Source of the DNA: JAPORK01 sp026710285
GTDB taxonomy: Bacteria > Pseudomonadota > Gammaproteobacteria > Pseudomonadales > Endozoicomonadaceae
Direction: 5' to 3'
Assembly: GCA_965201045.1 (NCBI GenBank)
Contig: OZ241746.1
Coordinates: 4,340,001 to 4,404,000, forward strand
Length of the DNA stretch: 64,000 bases
Part shown: positions 38,686 through 46,959 of the stretch, in pieces
How positions within the stretch are numbered: the stretch's first letter is position 1
Layout: each line of letters opens with the position of its first letter
Made by a program: the position numbers and the translations under genes
Notes under the pieces: generated by a model
Databases searched by the model: none
What the model saw: the letters and a program-made list of their open reading frames with translations, nothing else
What the model was told of the DNA's origin: nothing

Positions 38686-39889
38686 CTTCTTGCGACCCAT
38701 GTTGAGAATCCTCAACACCTTTCGCTGTAGCACCTGGGCTGACAGGTTTTGCTACAGAGGAACTCTTTACACAAACGCCGTGTCCCGGCGTATCAGCCAA
38801 AGCAAAATTTCTAATATTTTTTGCTGCATTGACGTCTCTATCGTGTAGGGTTTGACAGTGCTGACACTGCCAACTCCTCACAGACAAGGGCAATTTTTCT
38901 TTCCTGATTCCGCACTCACTACAAAGCTTTGAGCTGGGCTGGAAACGACCAATACGAACAAGGTTTTTTCCGTTCCATCGGCACTTGTACTCCAACACAG
39001 AAAGAAACGTGTCCCAACTCACATCGTTGATGGCTCTGGACAGCTTGCGGTTTTTTACCATACCTTTGATATTCAGGTCTTCAACGGCAAATGTGGTCAC
39101 GTGGCTTTTGTTGACCAGTACTGCCGTTTCTTTTTGAATGAAATCGTAGCGGCGATTTGACACTTTCTCGTGTACAGTTGCTACCCTTCGCCTTTGTTTC
39201 GCTCTGTTTGAAGAATCTTGTTTTTTTCTGGACAGCCTTCTTTGTTCAACAGCAAGACTATTCAGGGAATCTTTGAGAAACCGTGGGTTCTCTGTCTTTT
39301 TTCCATGGCTGTCTATTAGCATGTGCTCAAGACCAACATCTAAACCAAGCGTGTATTCAGAATCAACTGTTACCGGTATAGGTATATGTACTTGCTCGTC
39401 TACAAGAACACTTGCAAAAAACTTCCCTGAAGGTGAGCGCTTTATTGTAACCGTTTTGATCTCCCCTTCAAAACCTCGGTGTAACCTGGATTTTATTCCT
39501 TTTATCTTTGGTAAATCAACCGTGTTGCTTTCAAAGTTTGCCGAGACGTTTTGAGGACACTGGAAGGATTGCCAACCTGCATACTTACTTTTGAATCGTG
39601 GGAATTTTGCCCGCCCCTTGAAAAAATTAGAGAAAGCCTTATCCAGATTAGCTAACGATGCCAGAAGGCTTTGGCTGTTTACTTTGTTTAACCAGGGTTT
39701 GTCTCCTTTTTTGCTGGCAACCAATCTATCCTGAAGGTTGCGTTTTGAAAGGCTCTTCCCGGTTTCCTTGTAGTGTTTTTCTTTTTCAGATAGTGCCCAG
39801 TTATACACATGGCGAGAGCAACCGAAGTGTTGTGTCAACAACAATTCTTGTTTCTTGTTCGGATAAATTCTGTACTTGTAAGCTCTCAT
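38657..39889 (-). CDS. tnpB: TnpB, RNA-guided nuclease of IS605 element
   Basis: 410 residues, full length for TnpB. It starts MRAYKYRIYPNKKQELLL with an intact helix-turn-helix region. The RuvC residues are present: Asp in LGLDVGLEHM, Glu in FAVEDLNIKGM and Asp in HDRDVNAAKNI. The zinc ribbon CSECG...WQCQHC lies between the last two. TnpB is an RNA-guided DNA nuclease that maintains the element at the donor site. The gene shows no disruption, unlike the elements around it. It is divergent from tnpA with about 45 bases between. Confidence 0.92.
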   Translation of the reverse strand: MRAYKYRIYPNKKQELLLTQHFGCSRHVYNWALSEKEKHYKETGKSLSKRNLQDRLVASKKGDKPWLNKVNSQSLLASLANLDKAFSNFFKGRAKFPRFKSKYAGWQSFQCPQNVSANFESNTVDLPKIKGIKSRLHRGFEGEIKTVTIKRSPSGKFFASVLVDEQVHIPIPVTVDSEYTLGLDVGLEHMLIDSHGKKTENPRFLKDSLNSLAVEQRRLSRKKQDSSNRAKQRRRVATVHEKVSNRRYDFIQKETAVLVNKSHVTTFAVEDLNIKGMVKNRKLSRAINDVSWDTFLSVLEYKCRWNGKNLVRIGRFQPSSKLCSECGIRKEKLPLSVRSWQCQHCQTLHDRDVNAAKNIRNFALADTPGHGVCVKSSSVAKPVSPGATAKGVEDSQHGSQEAPTTTALAV

Positions 39890-39909
39890 GGGCGTATACT
39901 ATCAAAAAA

Positions 39910-40332
39910 ATCAATTGGTGTCAATGTACGAAAGCACATTATCACTGCTGTTACAAGCTAAAATACCATTTAATGTTAGTTACGAAATATCGAAGAGAGT
40001 GTCTTTCGGTAACAATGCTCGATCGGTTCAAAGAAATTTGTCTCCGTCTTTGTAAAAAGTGGGAGGTTGGGCTGGATGAGTTTGGTGGAGAAGCAGATCA
40101 TGTTCACCTCCCCCTGGACTTTCACCCTACAATCACGCCAAGCAAGTTTGTCAACAACCTGAAAACAGTAACCAGTCGGCTCATCAGGAAAGAGTTTGCT
40201 AACCACATGAAGAGCCACTACTGGAAAAAGCCCGCTTTGTGGACAAGAGCGTATTGCCTGATCACTGCGGGCAGAGCCCCACTTGAAATACTAAAAGAGT
40301 ACATACAGAAACAGAAAAGACCAGAAAACTAA
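39910..40332 (+). CDS. tnpA: TnpA, Y1 HUH transposase of IS605 element (start unclear)
   Basis: About 140 residues beginning around KKINWCQCTKAHYHCCYKLK, with YHLMLVTKYRRECL, the HUH motif in GEADHVHLPLDF, FVNNLKTVTSRLIRKEF and the catalytic tyrosine in ILKEYIQKQ. It performs single-strand cut-and-paste transposition. There is no in-frame ATG at the expected N-terminus; the ATG at 39889-39900 on this strand is in a different frame, so a 1-base frameshift may have damaged the start. The first in-frame ATG is inside YHLMLV. It may therefore be inactive. Confidence 0.75.
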   Translation: MNWCQCTKAHYHCCYKLKYHLMLVTKYRRECLSVTMLDRFKEICLRLCKKWEVGLDEFGGEADHVHLPLDFHPTITPSKFVNNLKTVTSRLIRKEFANHMKSHYWKKPALWTRAYCLITAGRAPLEILKEYIQKQKRPEN

Positions 40333-40355
40333 CAACGCTATCCATCCCACCTCCA

Positions 40356-40370
40356 AACAGCAAAGCTGTT
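40356..40370 (+). repeat. Subterminal hairpin at the tnpA-side end of the IS605 element
   Basis: AACAGC and GCTGTT form a perfect 6-base stem with an AAA loop, 24 bases after the tnpA stop and followed by a G-run. Position and structure fit the left-end recognition hairpin. Confidence 0.55.
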
Positions 40371-40387
40371 ATGCGGGGGGAATTTCG

Positions 40388-40587
40388 CTTAAATTGTTAA
40401 AAATACACGAAATAATGATTAAAAAATTTATGATAACTATTCAGTTATATTTTTTTTAAACAAAACAAATAGTTAAAAAATTTTCATAATTATATACGAC
40501 CAGAAAAGACATAAAAATAAACTTTTTATTAGGTATTTAAGTACTAAATTTTTTATCAGAATTTGATAAATTATTGATTTTAAGTTC
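40388..40587. other. AT-rich spacer between the IS605 element and the IS1380 remnant
   Basis: About 200 bases, extremely AT-rich, with no protein-like translation. It lies where the IS1380 gene should continue, so it is either decayed transposase sequence or part of a longer IS605 end. Confidence 0.35.
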
Positions 40588-41248
40588 ATAGATAGCATTG
40601 AAAGTATGGCTGAATAGTTACAAATTTATCACCTCAGTTAATCAACCAACCAATAAATTAATTCTTGATTTTGATGCAACGGATGATCGTGTTTATGGTC
40701 ACCAGGAAGGACGTGCTTTTCATGGTTATTATGATCATCACTGTTTCCTTCCGCTCTATGTTTTTTGTGGAGAAAAACTGTTTGTTTCGTATCTGCATCC
40801 CAGCGATAGTGATGGTTTCAAACATGCATAGGCAATTTTGAGTTATTAGTAAAACGATTGCGAAAACAGTGGTCGAAAGTGAAAATTCTTATTCGTGAAG
40901 ATAGTGGATTTTGCCGTAAAGAAATGTTGTCTTGACGTTAAAAAAATGATCTTGATTATATTGTAGGTATTTCTCAAAACAAACGACTGAATAAAATGAT
41001 TCAGTCAGACGTTAATGAAGCCGAAGAAAAATATGAAAAAACTCAGCAAAAAATTCGAAAGTTTAAAAATTTGCAATATACTGCAGGCAGCTGGAATTGC
41101 AAGCGTCAAATAATTATAAAAATAAGAACATCTTGAAGAGGGGAGCAATCCACGATTTGTTGTTACCAATCTTAAAGGAACAGCATCAGATTTATATAAT
41201 AATGTGTATTACGCAAGAGGTGAAATGGAGAATCGAATCAAAGAGCAA
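40588..41248 (+). pseudogene. IS1380-family transposase remnant, central and C-terminal pieces
   Basis: Three frames give consecutive IS1380 blocks. 40598-40831 encodes KLILDFDATDDRVYGHQEG and YYDHHCFLPLYVFCGEKL (the catalytic DxDATDD region). About 40830-41060 encodes LLVKRLRKQW, REDSGFCRKEM and LDYIVGISQNKRL. About 41135-41248 encodes SNPRFVVTNLKGTASDLYNN and YYARGEMENRIKEQ. Stops and frameshifts separate them, so the gene is dead. The 3' end is lost at about 41249, where RHS-derived sequence begins. Confidence 0.85.
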
Positions 41249-41318
41249 AAATCTGCCTGTGATAATTAATTACACTATTAGGTTGTTTAGTGCCATGTAT
41301 AACCGTTTCCCAGGAAAC
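41249..41318 (-). pseudogene. Small RHS-gene fragment, 5' part of the decayed copy
   Basis: About 70 bases match the intact RHS gene at about 32920-32990, with a 7-base deletion and several substitutions (shared TAATTAATTACACTATT and CATGTATAACCGTTTCCC). It has the same orientation as, and is collinear with, the fragment at 34588-35690. The region between them is filled by mobile elements and pseudogenes. Confidence 0.75.
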
Positions 41319-41369
41319 AGCATCTAATTTAAATTCTTTTGAATATTTTTTACGTATACCTGTGGTCAT
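41319..41369 (-). pseudogene. IS3-family OrfA start fragment
   Basis: An ATG at 41369 (minus) encodes MTTGIRKKYSKEFKLDA, the typical N-terminus of an IS3-family OrfA (R-KYSKEFK-EAV). It then runs directly into RHS-derived sequence. A GGAG ribosome-binding site lies upstream. Only about 17 codons remain. Confidence 0.7.
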
Positions 41370-41418
41370 TTTATTTCTCCAGTTTTGGATATATTATATA
41401 CTTAACTGGGTTGGTAGG

Positions 41419-41452
41419 TTTTAGGGTAACACGTCAAGCCAATACCCTAAAA
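41419..41452. repeat. Perfect 10-base inverted repeat
   Basis: TTTTAGGGTA (41419-41428) and TACCCTAAAA (41443-41452) are reverse complements with a 14-base loop. It lies upstream of the IS3 OrfA fragment and may be an IS end or part of a bidirectional terminator. Confidence 0.5.
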
Positions 41453-41460
41453 TCAGACAA

Positions 41461-41510
41461 TAAAAAAAGGGTATTGCACGGTCAAAAAATTTGATCTGTG
41501 AAATACCCTC
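41461..41510 (-). terminator. Strong rho-independent terminator of the Ig-repeat protein gene
   Basis: On the minus strand AGGGTATTTCAC (41509-41498) pairs with GTGCAATACCCT (41479-41468) with one mismatch. Inner GATCAAA/TTTGACC bases extend the stem, and it is followed by seven T's. It lies 53 bases after the stop of the 1402-residue gene. Confidence 0.85.
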
Positions 41511-41562
41511 TGATAACAGAATAATACTGTTAACAAAAAAGACTAAGTTATAGGTAATACTA

Positions 41563-44500
41563 TTATTGTGCAATGTCTGCTGTTAATTTGCAACCATCTG
41601 CAAGCATTACGTTTTTAGGGCTATTTAGCAGCACAACAGCTTTACCTTTACCTCCTGCAACCTGAGTAACAAGACTTCCATTATCGGCAGAGTTTGCTGA
41701 ATTTACCGGATCTTTAAGTATTATTCCGGTACATTTTTTGCCTTTTAGCATCCATTTCACTTTAACTCCGTCAGCTGCATTCACAGACTCATTGTTTACA
41801 ATCGTTGGGGTTACTACTTTGACTGCTATTTCCATATCATAACCTGTATAAGCATTCCGTCTATCAGAATCAGTGAACTTTATTTGCAGACCAGGTTCAG
41901 TAATTCCGGGTTGAACAACAATTGAAAGATCGCTTTTTATCGGAGAGGAAAGTGTCACCTCCTGTTCATTTCTTTTTACTTTGCTTATTTGCACAGAAAT
42001 TTTTTCATCTGGATTATCTTTTTCAGACCAATATGTGGCAATCGCTTTTCCTTGATTATCCACACTATCTGTCATTGATAGAACCTTGTTTGACGGATCA
42101 GTACAGTTATCTTTCTCTTTTGAGTCACATAAATGTCCTTTCACCGAGATACTCCAGTTTAATTCAATACCATCCTGATCTTTAACAGGTTCTCCATCTT
42201 CTGTTGTAACTGTGGCTGTGAATGTAGTTTTTGCTTTTTCGCCCTCTGCCCCAACACCATCACGGCTTGCTTTAATTGACTCAGACTCAGAAACTAACGA
42301 CACTTTCAACTTGGTTGGATCATATAAAAATGCACCACTTTGTTGCCGCAACATTTCTGGATTTTTATCCAAACTGGCAGTGACAATAAATTGCACATTA
42401 GGATCACCCTTTATATGAATAGTGGTTGCACCAGAAGTAACTATGGCTTTTCCATCTTTAATCGGATCACCCTCAGCTGTTACCAGACTCACTTCACCCT
42501 CTGCTGTATTTAGTTTCTTTATACTCCAGGTAACAGGAACGCCATCTGCCGCAGGGCTACCATTTAACGTTTTTACCGGAACGGATGCAGTAATGATAGT
42601 ACCTGCATGCATTTGGTATAACTCCTTTGCACCATCCATAAACTTCATATTACCCAATATCAAGTGTTGTTGGGTAGCACCCGGTGATACGTTGACAGAA
42701 GTTGATCCGTCTTTTTCCTGACCAGATAAAATCAGCTTAGCGGTTACATTCTGAACACCTTCCTGATTGGCCCACAAGTTGATGGCAGACTTTCCTGTAT
42801 CATCTAACACTGTTTCTGCTTTTTGAGCACATACTGATGTTACACCATCCGATTCTTTATACAGACAACCGCGATTTCCTAAAACATCTGTTTTTGCTGG
42901 TTTTGTTTCCCATATCACTTTTGTTCCGGCATAATCAGTGACAGGTTGCCCATTCTTTTGCAGTTTTAACGTTATGTGTGTACTTCCCCGTTCTGATTCA
43001 CTCAAACCTTTACCATTTTCACTGGCAACAATATCACTCTCTTTCTCCAACGTTAGTGACAGATCTTTTACATTAACATGGAACTCTCCCTCACCTTTCT
43101 TTTCTTGTTTTCCATTACTTGCCAAACTGGCTGTTAATGTAAAATGTGTTGGTTTAGCACTTCGTAGTGAAACGGTTGCCTTACCACTCTCTGTCAAAGT
43201 TACCACTCCATTATTTCCGGCACCTTCTGATGACTGTATTGACACATCACTATTATCAACACTCCAGGTAACAGAAACACCATCTGCTGCTTGGTTACCT
43301 TGAGAAGTTGTAACAGGAACAGAGACTGTTATTTCATTACCTTCAATAACAGGTTCATGCGGGAATACCATTTCACCAAGTACTAGATCCTGTTGGGTAG
43401 CCCCTGTTACCACGGTAATTTGTGTATCCGCAGTCAATGGTGCTTTTAAAACTGCTCCTTTGGTATCAAGAACAATCTGTTCACCGATAGAAGCTGTTAT
43501 TTTTTTCTCCCCTTCCTGATCAAACCAAATCTTCACTTTGCTGGAACCCTTATCATCTAACAGGGTTGCGCAATTACTTTTATTTAGCTGCTTATCACAA
43601 TAATTGTCTTTTGGTGAAGGATAGGGAGGAGAATCCCCCGGCAGAACAATGTGTCCTCCCAATAAACGCCAGTTTATAACAGTTCCCTGCAAATGTTGTT
43701 CCACAGATTTATCTTCATCTGTTTTAACATTCAATGTAACAGTGACATATTCTTCCTGATTTTTTCCTTCTTTGCTTGCTACAACGGTATGATTATCAGA
43801 CGTCAAATTAAGTTTAATTTTTTGCGGATCAAACTCAAAAACTATAGGAATAGAGCTACTATCAGTATTATCTCCATTATCATCGCCTTGTTGCAATAAT
43901 GACGTATTCTTAACGCTGGCAAATAAATTAAAGGGTTTAAGTTTATCTACCGCATCCAGAACCACATGTGCTACACCATTTTCGGTCTCTACATAGGTAG
44001 TTATAACTCCATTTGAATCCGGTACAACAACTCCTCCTTTAATATCTCTTAATCTAAGTTTGCTGCTCTCTTCTTTATCTAAATCTGTCCACCATCTAAC
44101 AGCAACTCCTTTTGCCGCATTTTTGCCTGTCGATGTCACGACATACGCACTGGCAATCAACGAGTTTACACCCGCATGAACATCATTAGACGAAAGACTC
44201 ATATGATCGAGTTTCAGACCATGGTGCACCTGATCATTTTCACCAGCGAGAACATTGAACTGACTCTGAACAACATGACCCGTTTGTGTATTAAATACTT
44301 TGACCACCACTTGCTGTATGCCTTTATGGTTAGCCCACAGATAAGCCGTGGCTTCTCCTTTATCATTCAAAGAATTACTGATTTTATAGAGGTGTCCATT
44401 TCTATACTGACCTGCTAATGTCCATTGTACATTACCGCTGGTGAGAGGAATGTCCTTTTCACCTGCCCTATTCTGATGCATCACATGCAGAGTAATCCGT

Positions 44501-45771
44501 GTAGTTTTGTCTACTTTTTTTAAACGATCACCTGATGATGCTACCTCTCCAGGATCTGTATGCCAGGTTAATTTCAAATGATCAGGATTGGGAGTAAATC
44601 TGCCTTCCCCGATTTGATTAACTGACAAATTATCCTTAAGCGATGCAATCAGCAGAAAGGAAGCAGCTTTTTGACTGTGAAGTGTAATGGTCGCCTGACC
44701 ATTATGTACTTTTGTGTCCATTTGTGTTGTCACAAGATGTTGCTTGTCTTCCATATATACTTTCTCGGAAGAAGATATTGCAACAATGTTCCAGTGGACT
44801 TTAATGCCATCGATCTTTTTCCCATGTATAGCGGCATGTACAGGTATACTGACCTGCATGGGATTACCAGCTGCAACATAAGGTATCACCATTTTACCAA
44901 ACTGTATGTTATCTGTTGCGGTTGTGTCATCATTAACAACGACATTGGTTTGAATCGAGGCAGCACGACTGGGTTTCTGAGGGTCAAATACAATTGCAGT
45001 AATTTTTTGTAACCCTCCTCTATCTGCCCAAAAGTGTGCCATTGCATGTCCATTTATTAGGTGTGGATTTATAGAAACAATATGTCCATGAACAGTTGTA
45101 TACCAGTGCACTGATAAAGGATGGGCAAAGGCATTGGCAGCTTGCAAAGTTAATTCAGTGGTTTTTCCTTTGCCAACACCATCATGACTTGCCAGAATTA
45201 CTCCAGGTCGGGCAGTCAATGTTAGTTGTAAATGACCGGGATTGGCTGTGAACCGACCTACAGCACTTTGAATAACCTGAGGGTTGCTTTTCAGCACAGC
45301 CGTAAGTTTAAATTTTGCTGCCTGATCAGCACGCAGGGTAACTGATGTCATTCCTTTCTTTATTTCCGTTTGTATTATTTGCGTTTTGGTATTTTTTGAT
45401 AAGAAAAAAACCTTAGCCTCTTTTCCTTTTACAGGAGTGACAGTCCATACCACCTGATCTTTGATGGATTTTTGGTCACCCTTAATTGTTGCTACGGGAA
45501 GACTCACTTGCATAACATTTCCGGCAGGAGTCTGCGGTATAACTATTTCTCCAAACAAAAGCCTTCGTGTTTCATTTTTTTGAGGTACAAGGCTTTTAAC
45601 TGGTTCGGCTACAAATCCTGCTTTTGTAACAACATTATTATTATTAACATGTTGAGAAGCAGCGTAAGCCATCCATTCAAAAAATGCATAAACAAATAGA
45701 GAAGATATTGTTATCAACCAAAGAAATAAACGACAGTGAATTTTGGTTGCATGATGTAACGGTTTTAACAT
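41563..45771 (-). CDS. Large exported protein of tandem Ig-like (Big_1/invasin-type) domains
   Basis: 1402 residues. The N-terminus has a hydrophobic export signal or anchor (LFLWLITISSLFVYAFFEWMAYA, about 15-37). The rest is about ten beta-sandwich-like repeats of two alternating kinds. One begins like LxxGxMxxP...ItVSVPVTT...AADGVxVTW (clear copies near residues 70, 290, 830 and 1050). The other is like LSLTxExxxIVASxxGxG...THITLKL...INLWANQEGVQ. These are Big_1 patterns as in invasin and intimin stalks. There is no outer-membrane beta-barrel or LysM domain, so it is not a complete intimin. A host-adhesion or surface role is inferred. ATG at 45771 has GGAG 9 bases upstream; a strong terminator follows. 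Confidence 0.75.
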   Translation of the reverse strand: MLKPLHHATKIHCRLFLWLITISSLFVYAFFEWMAYAASQHVNNNNVVTKAGFVAEPVKSLVPQKNETRRLLFGEIVIPQTPAGNVMQVSLPVATIKGDQKSIKDQVVWTVTPVKGKEAKVFFLSKNTKTQIIQTEIKKGMTSVTLRADQAAKFKLTAVLKSNPQVIQSAVGRFTANPGHLQLTLTARPGVILASHDGVGKGKTTELTLQAANAFAHPLSVHWYTTVHGHIVSINPHLINGHAMAHFWADRGGLQKITAIVFDPQKPSRAASIQTNVVVNDDTTATDNIQFGKMVIPYVAAGNPMQVSIPVHAAIHGKKIDGIKVHWNIVAISSSEKVYMEDKQHLVTTQMDTKVHNGQATITLHSQKAASFLLIASLKDNLSVNQIGEGRFTPNPDHLKLTWHTDPGEVASSGDRLKKVDKTTRITLHVMHQNRAGEKDIPLTSGNVQWTLAGQYRNGHLYKISNSLNDKGEATAYLWANHKGIQQVVVKVFNTQTGHVVQSQFNVLAGENDQVHHGLKLDHMSLSSNDVHAGVNSLIASAYVVTSTGKNAAKGVAVRWWTDLDKEESSKLRLRDIKGGVVVPDSNGVITTYVETENGVAHVVLDAVDKLKPFNLFASVKNTSLLQQGDDNGDNTDSSSIPIVFEFDPQKIKLNLTSDNHTVVASKEGKNQEEYVTVTLNVKTDEDKSVEQHLQGTVINWRLLGGHIVLPGDSPPYPSPKDNYCDKQLNKSNCATLLDDKGSSKVKIWFDQEGEKKITASIGEQIVLDTKGAVLKAPLTADTQITVVTGATQQDLVLGEMVFPHEPVIEGNEITVSVPVTTSQGNQAADGVSVTWSVDNSDVSIQSSEGAGNNGVVTLTESGKATVSLRSAKPTHFTLTASLASNGKQEKKGEGEFHVNVKDLSLTLEKESDIVASENGKGLSESERGSTHITLKLQKNGQPVTDYAGTKVIWETKPAKTDVLGNRGCLYKESDGVTSVCAQKAETVLDDTGKSAINLWANQEGVQNVTAKLILSGQEKDGSTSVNVSPGATQQHLILGNMKFMDGAKELYQMHAGTIITASVPVKTLNGSPAADGVPVTWSIKKLNTAEGEVSLVTAEGDPIKDGKAIVTSGATTIHIKGDPNVQFIVTASLDKNPEMLRQQSGAFLYDPTKLKVSLVSESESIKASRDGVGAEGEKAKTTFTATVTTEDGEPVKDQDGIELNWSISVKGHLCDSKEKDNCTDPSNKVLSMTDSVDNQGKAIATYWSEKDNPDEKISVQISKVKRNEQEVTLSSPIKSDLSIVVQPGITEPGLQIKFTDSDRRNAYTGYDMEIAVKVVTPTIVNNESVNAADGVKVKWMLKGKKCTGIILKDPVNSANSADNGSLVTQVAGGKGKAVVLLNSPKNVMLADGCKLTADIAQ

Positions 45772-46639
45772 GATTCATAACTCCATTTCATAATACCGTT
45801 ATCGATTTAACTTAAAAACACTAATTTTGAATTTAAGTATTTTAAGATACGTATTAATAAAGATTGATATAAAAAAATGTGTCAAATAAAAAAAAATATT
45901 TCTTTTAAAAATAGAATCAATTTTTATTTTACATACTTTTCAATTAAAATGCTCACCTCGCTTTTTATTTATGAAAAAATGAAGATTAAATTTTCCAATT
46001 TAGTGAGAGATTAAAGGTAGTGACTCTAACCAGTTGATTGTGATAGTTCAATACTTTTAAGCTGGTTAAGAAAGTCATCGGGAATTATATTGAAAAGCAT
46101 CTTTACAGCTGATTGAAAGTATTATCAGATTAAAAACAGTAGTGCATTTTCAATACATCATTATTAATTCAGAAATAAATATGCACTACTAACAATAAAC
46201 ATTTTTAAACTAAAATTTATTTGTTGTCAACAATTAATTCATATCTTTCATTATTATTTCTACTGAATGCAATACTTCTCTGTTAGTTAATTTTAAATCT
46301 GTTGAAAAAAATTAATAAATCTTGACAAGTCTTTTTATATTCTTACATGATTAATTAAAATCATTTGACTACATATTAATCAAATGTCGTTATTATTTTT
46401 TTAATGAAAGAGGAAAACTGTCTTAAGAATAAAGTTTGATTTTCAATTGAATAATTAAAATATAAAATATTTATTGATCAATCCTGAAACAGGGCTTACG
46501 TACTAGTTGACAGATAATGAAATTCATGTAAAACCTCTATTTTTTTGAACATTTTACATCCTGATAAAACCAGCAAACACAGCATAAGGGGTAAAAGAAA
46601 GAAGGCTAACTAGAGCAGCAGCTATCTGGAAAGTCTGCT
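45772..46639. other. AT-rich non-coding stretch upstream of the Ig-repeat gene
   Basis: About 870 bases without an intact gene. A minus-strand translation near 46030-46110 gives IIPDDFLNQLKSIELSQSTG, which may be the tail of a lost protein. Otherwise I see only low-complexity AT sequence and presumably the Ig-gene promoter. Confidence 0.4.
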
Positions 46640-46862
46640 TAAGTCATTTATCGTGACTGATGCATAAGCTCTGTGCATTACCACCATAAAAGGTTGACCA
46701 CGTCAAACAGTACTTTTTACTTCTTTCCACAGGTCTTTCGAAGTATATTTTCTTTCAGCAAGAAAACAACTGATTTTATTATGGCTGACAGAACCATCCA
46801 GTAGCTGAGACAATCCTGTCGCTGTAGCTTAATCAAATGAACTAACAAGATAGTCACTATGA
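46640..46862 (-). pseudogene. Transposase N-terminal remnant (DDE type)
   Basis: On the minus strand one frame reads SDYLVSSFD-stop-ATATGLSQLLDG then SVSHNKISCFLAERKYTSKD and LWKEVKSTV. This matches the N-terminal region of a widespread DDE transposase family I recall (ATGLSxLLDGxxSHDKITRFL, YTSKDLWxxVKxxV). A nonsense codon interrupts it near 46830 and the catalytic part is gone. Confidence 0.65.
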
Positions 46863-46959
46863 GTCGAGTAGTTGTTTATTCATGGAATGCATTGTACAAT
46901 ACATTAATCTCCATAAAAAAGCATTACTGCATAACATCAGTTAGTAACTGATACATTAT

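Larger units (their letters stand above)
38648..40387. mobile_element. IS200/IS605-family element inserted in an IS1380 transposase
   Basis: It contains divergent tnpB (minus) and tnpA (plus), the IS605 layout. The tnpB-side end has a hairpin at 38650-38685 (arms around ACCGC/GCGGT, loop AAGA). The tnpA-side end has a hairpin at 40356-40370 (AACAGC/GCTGTT) followed by a GGGGGG run. Exact ends are estimates. Flanking IS1380 sequence on both sides shows the insertion point directly. Confidence 0.8.

Noticed and set aside
38105..38848. A single 247-residue plus-strand protein
   Set aside because: It is a chimera: one transposase remnant, then an IS1380 fragment, then the end of the IS605 element read through, so it is not a real gene.
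41097..41327. 76-residue plus-strand frame spanning the IS1380/RHS junction
   Set aside because: It is out of frame with the IS1380 coding sense and crosses into RHS-derived sequence; no independent support.
41922..45012. Several plus-strand frames opposite the Ig-repeat gene
   Set aside because: They are antisense shadows of repeated coding sequence and show no domain features.
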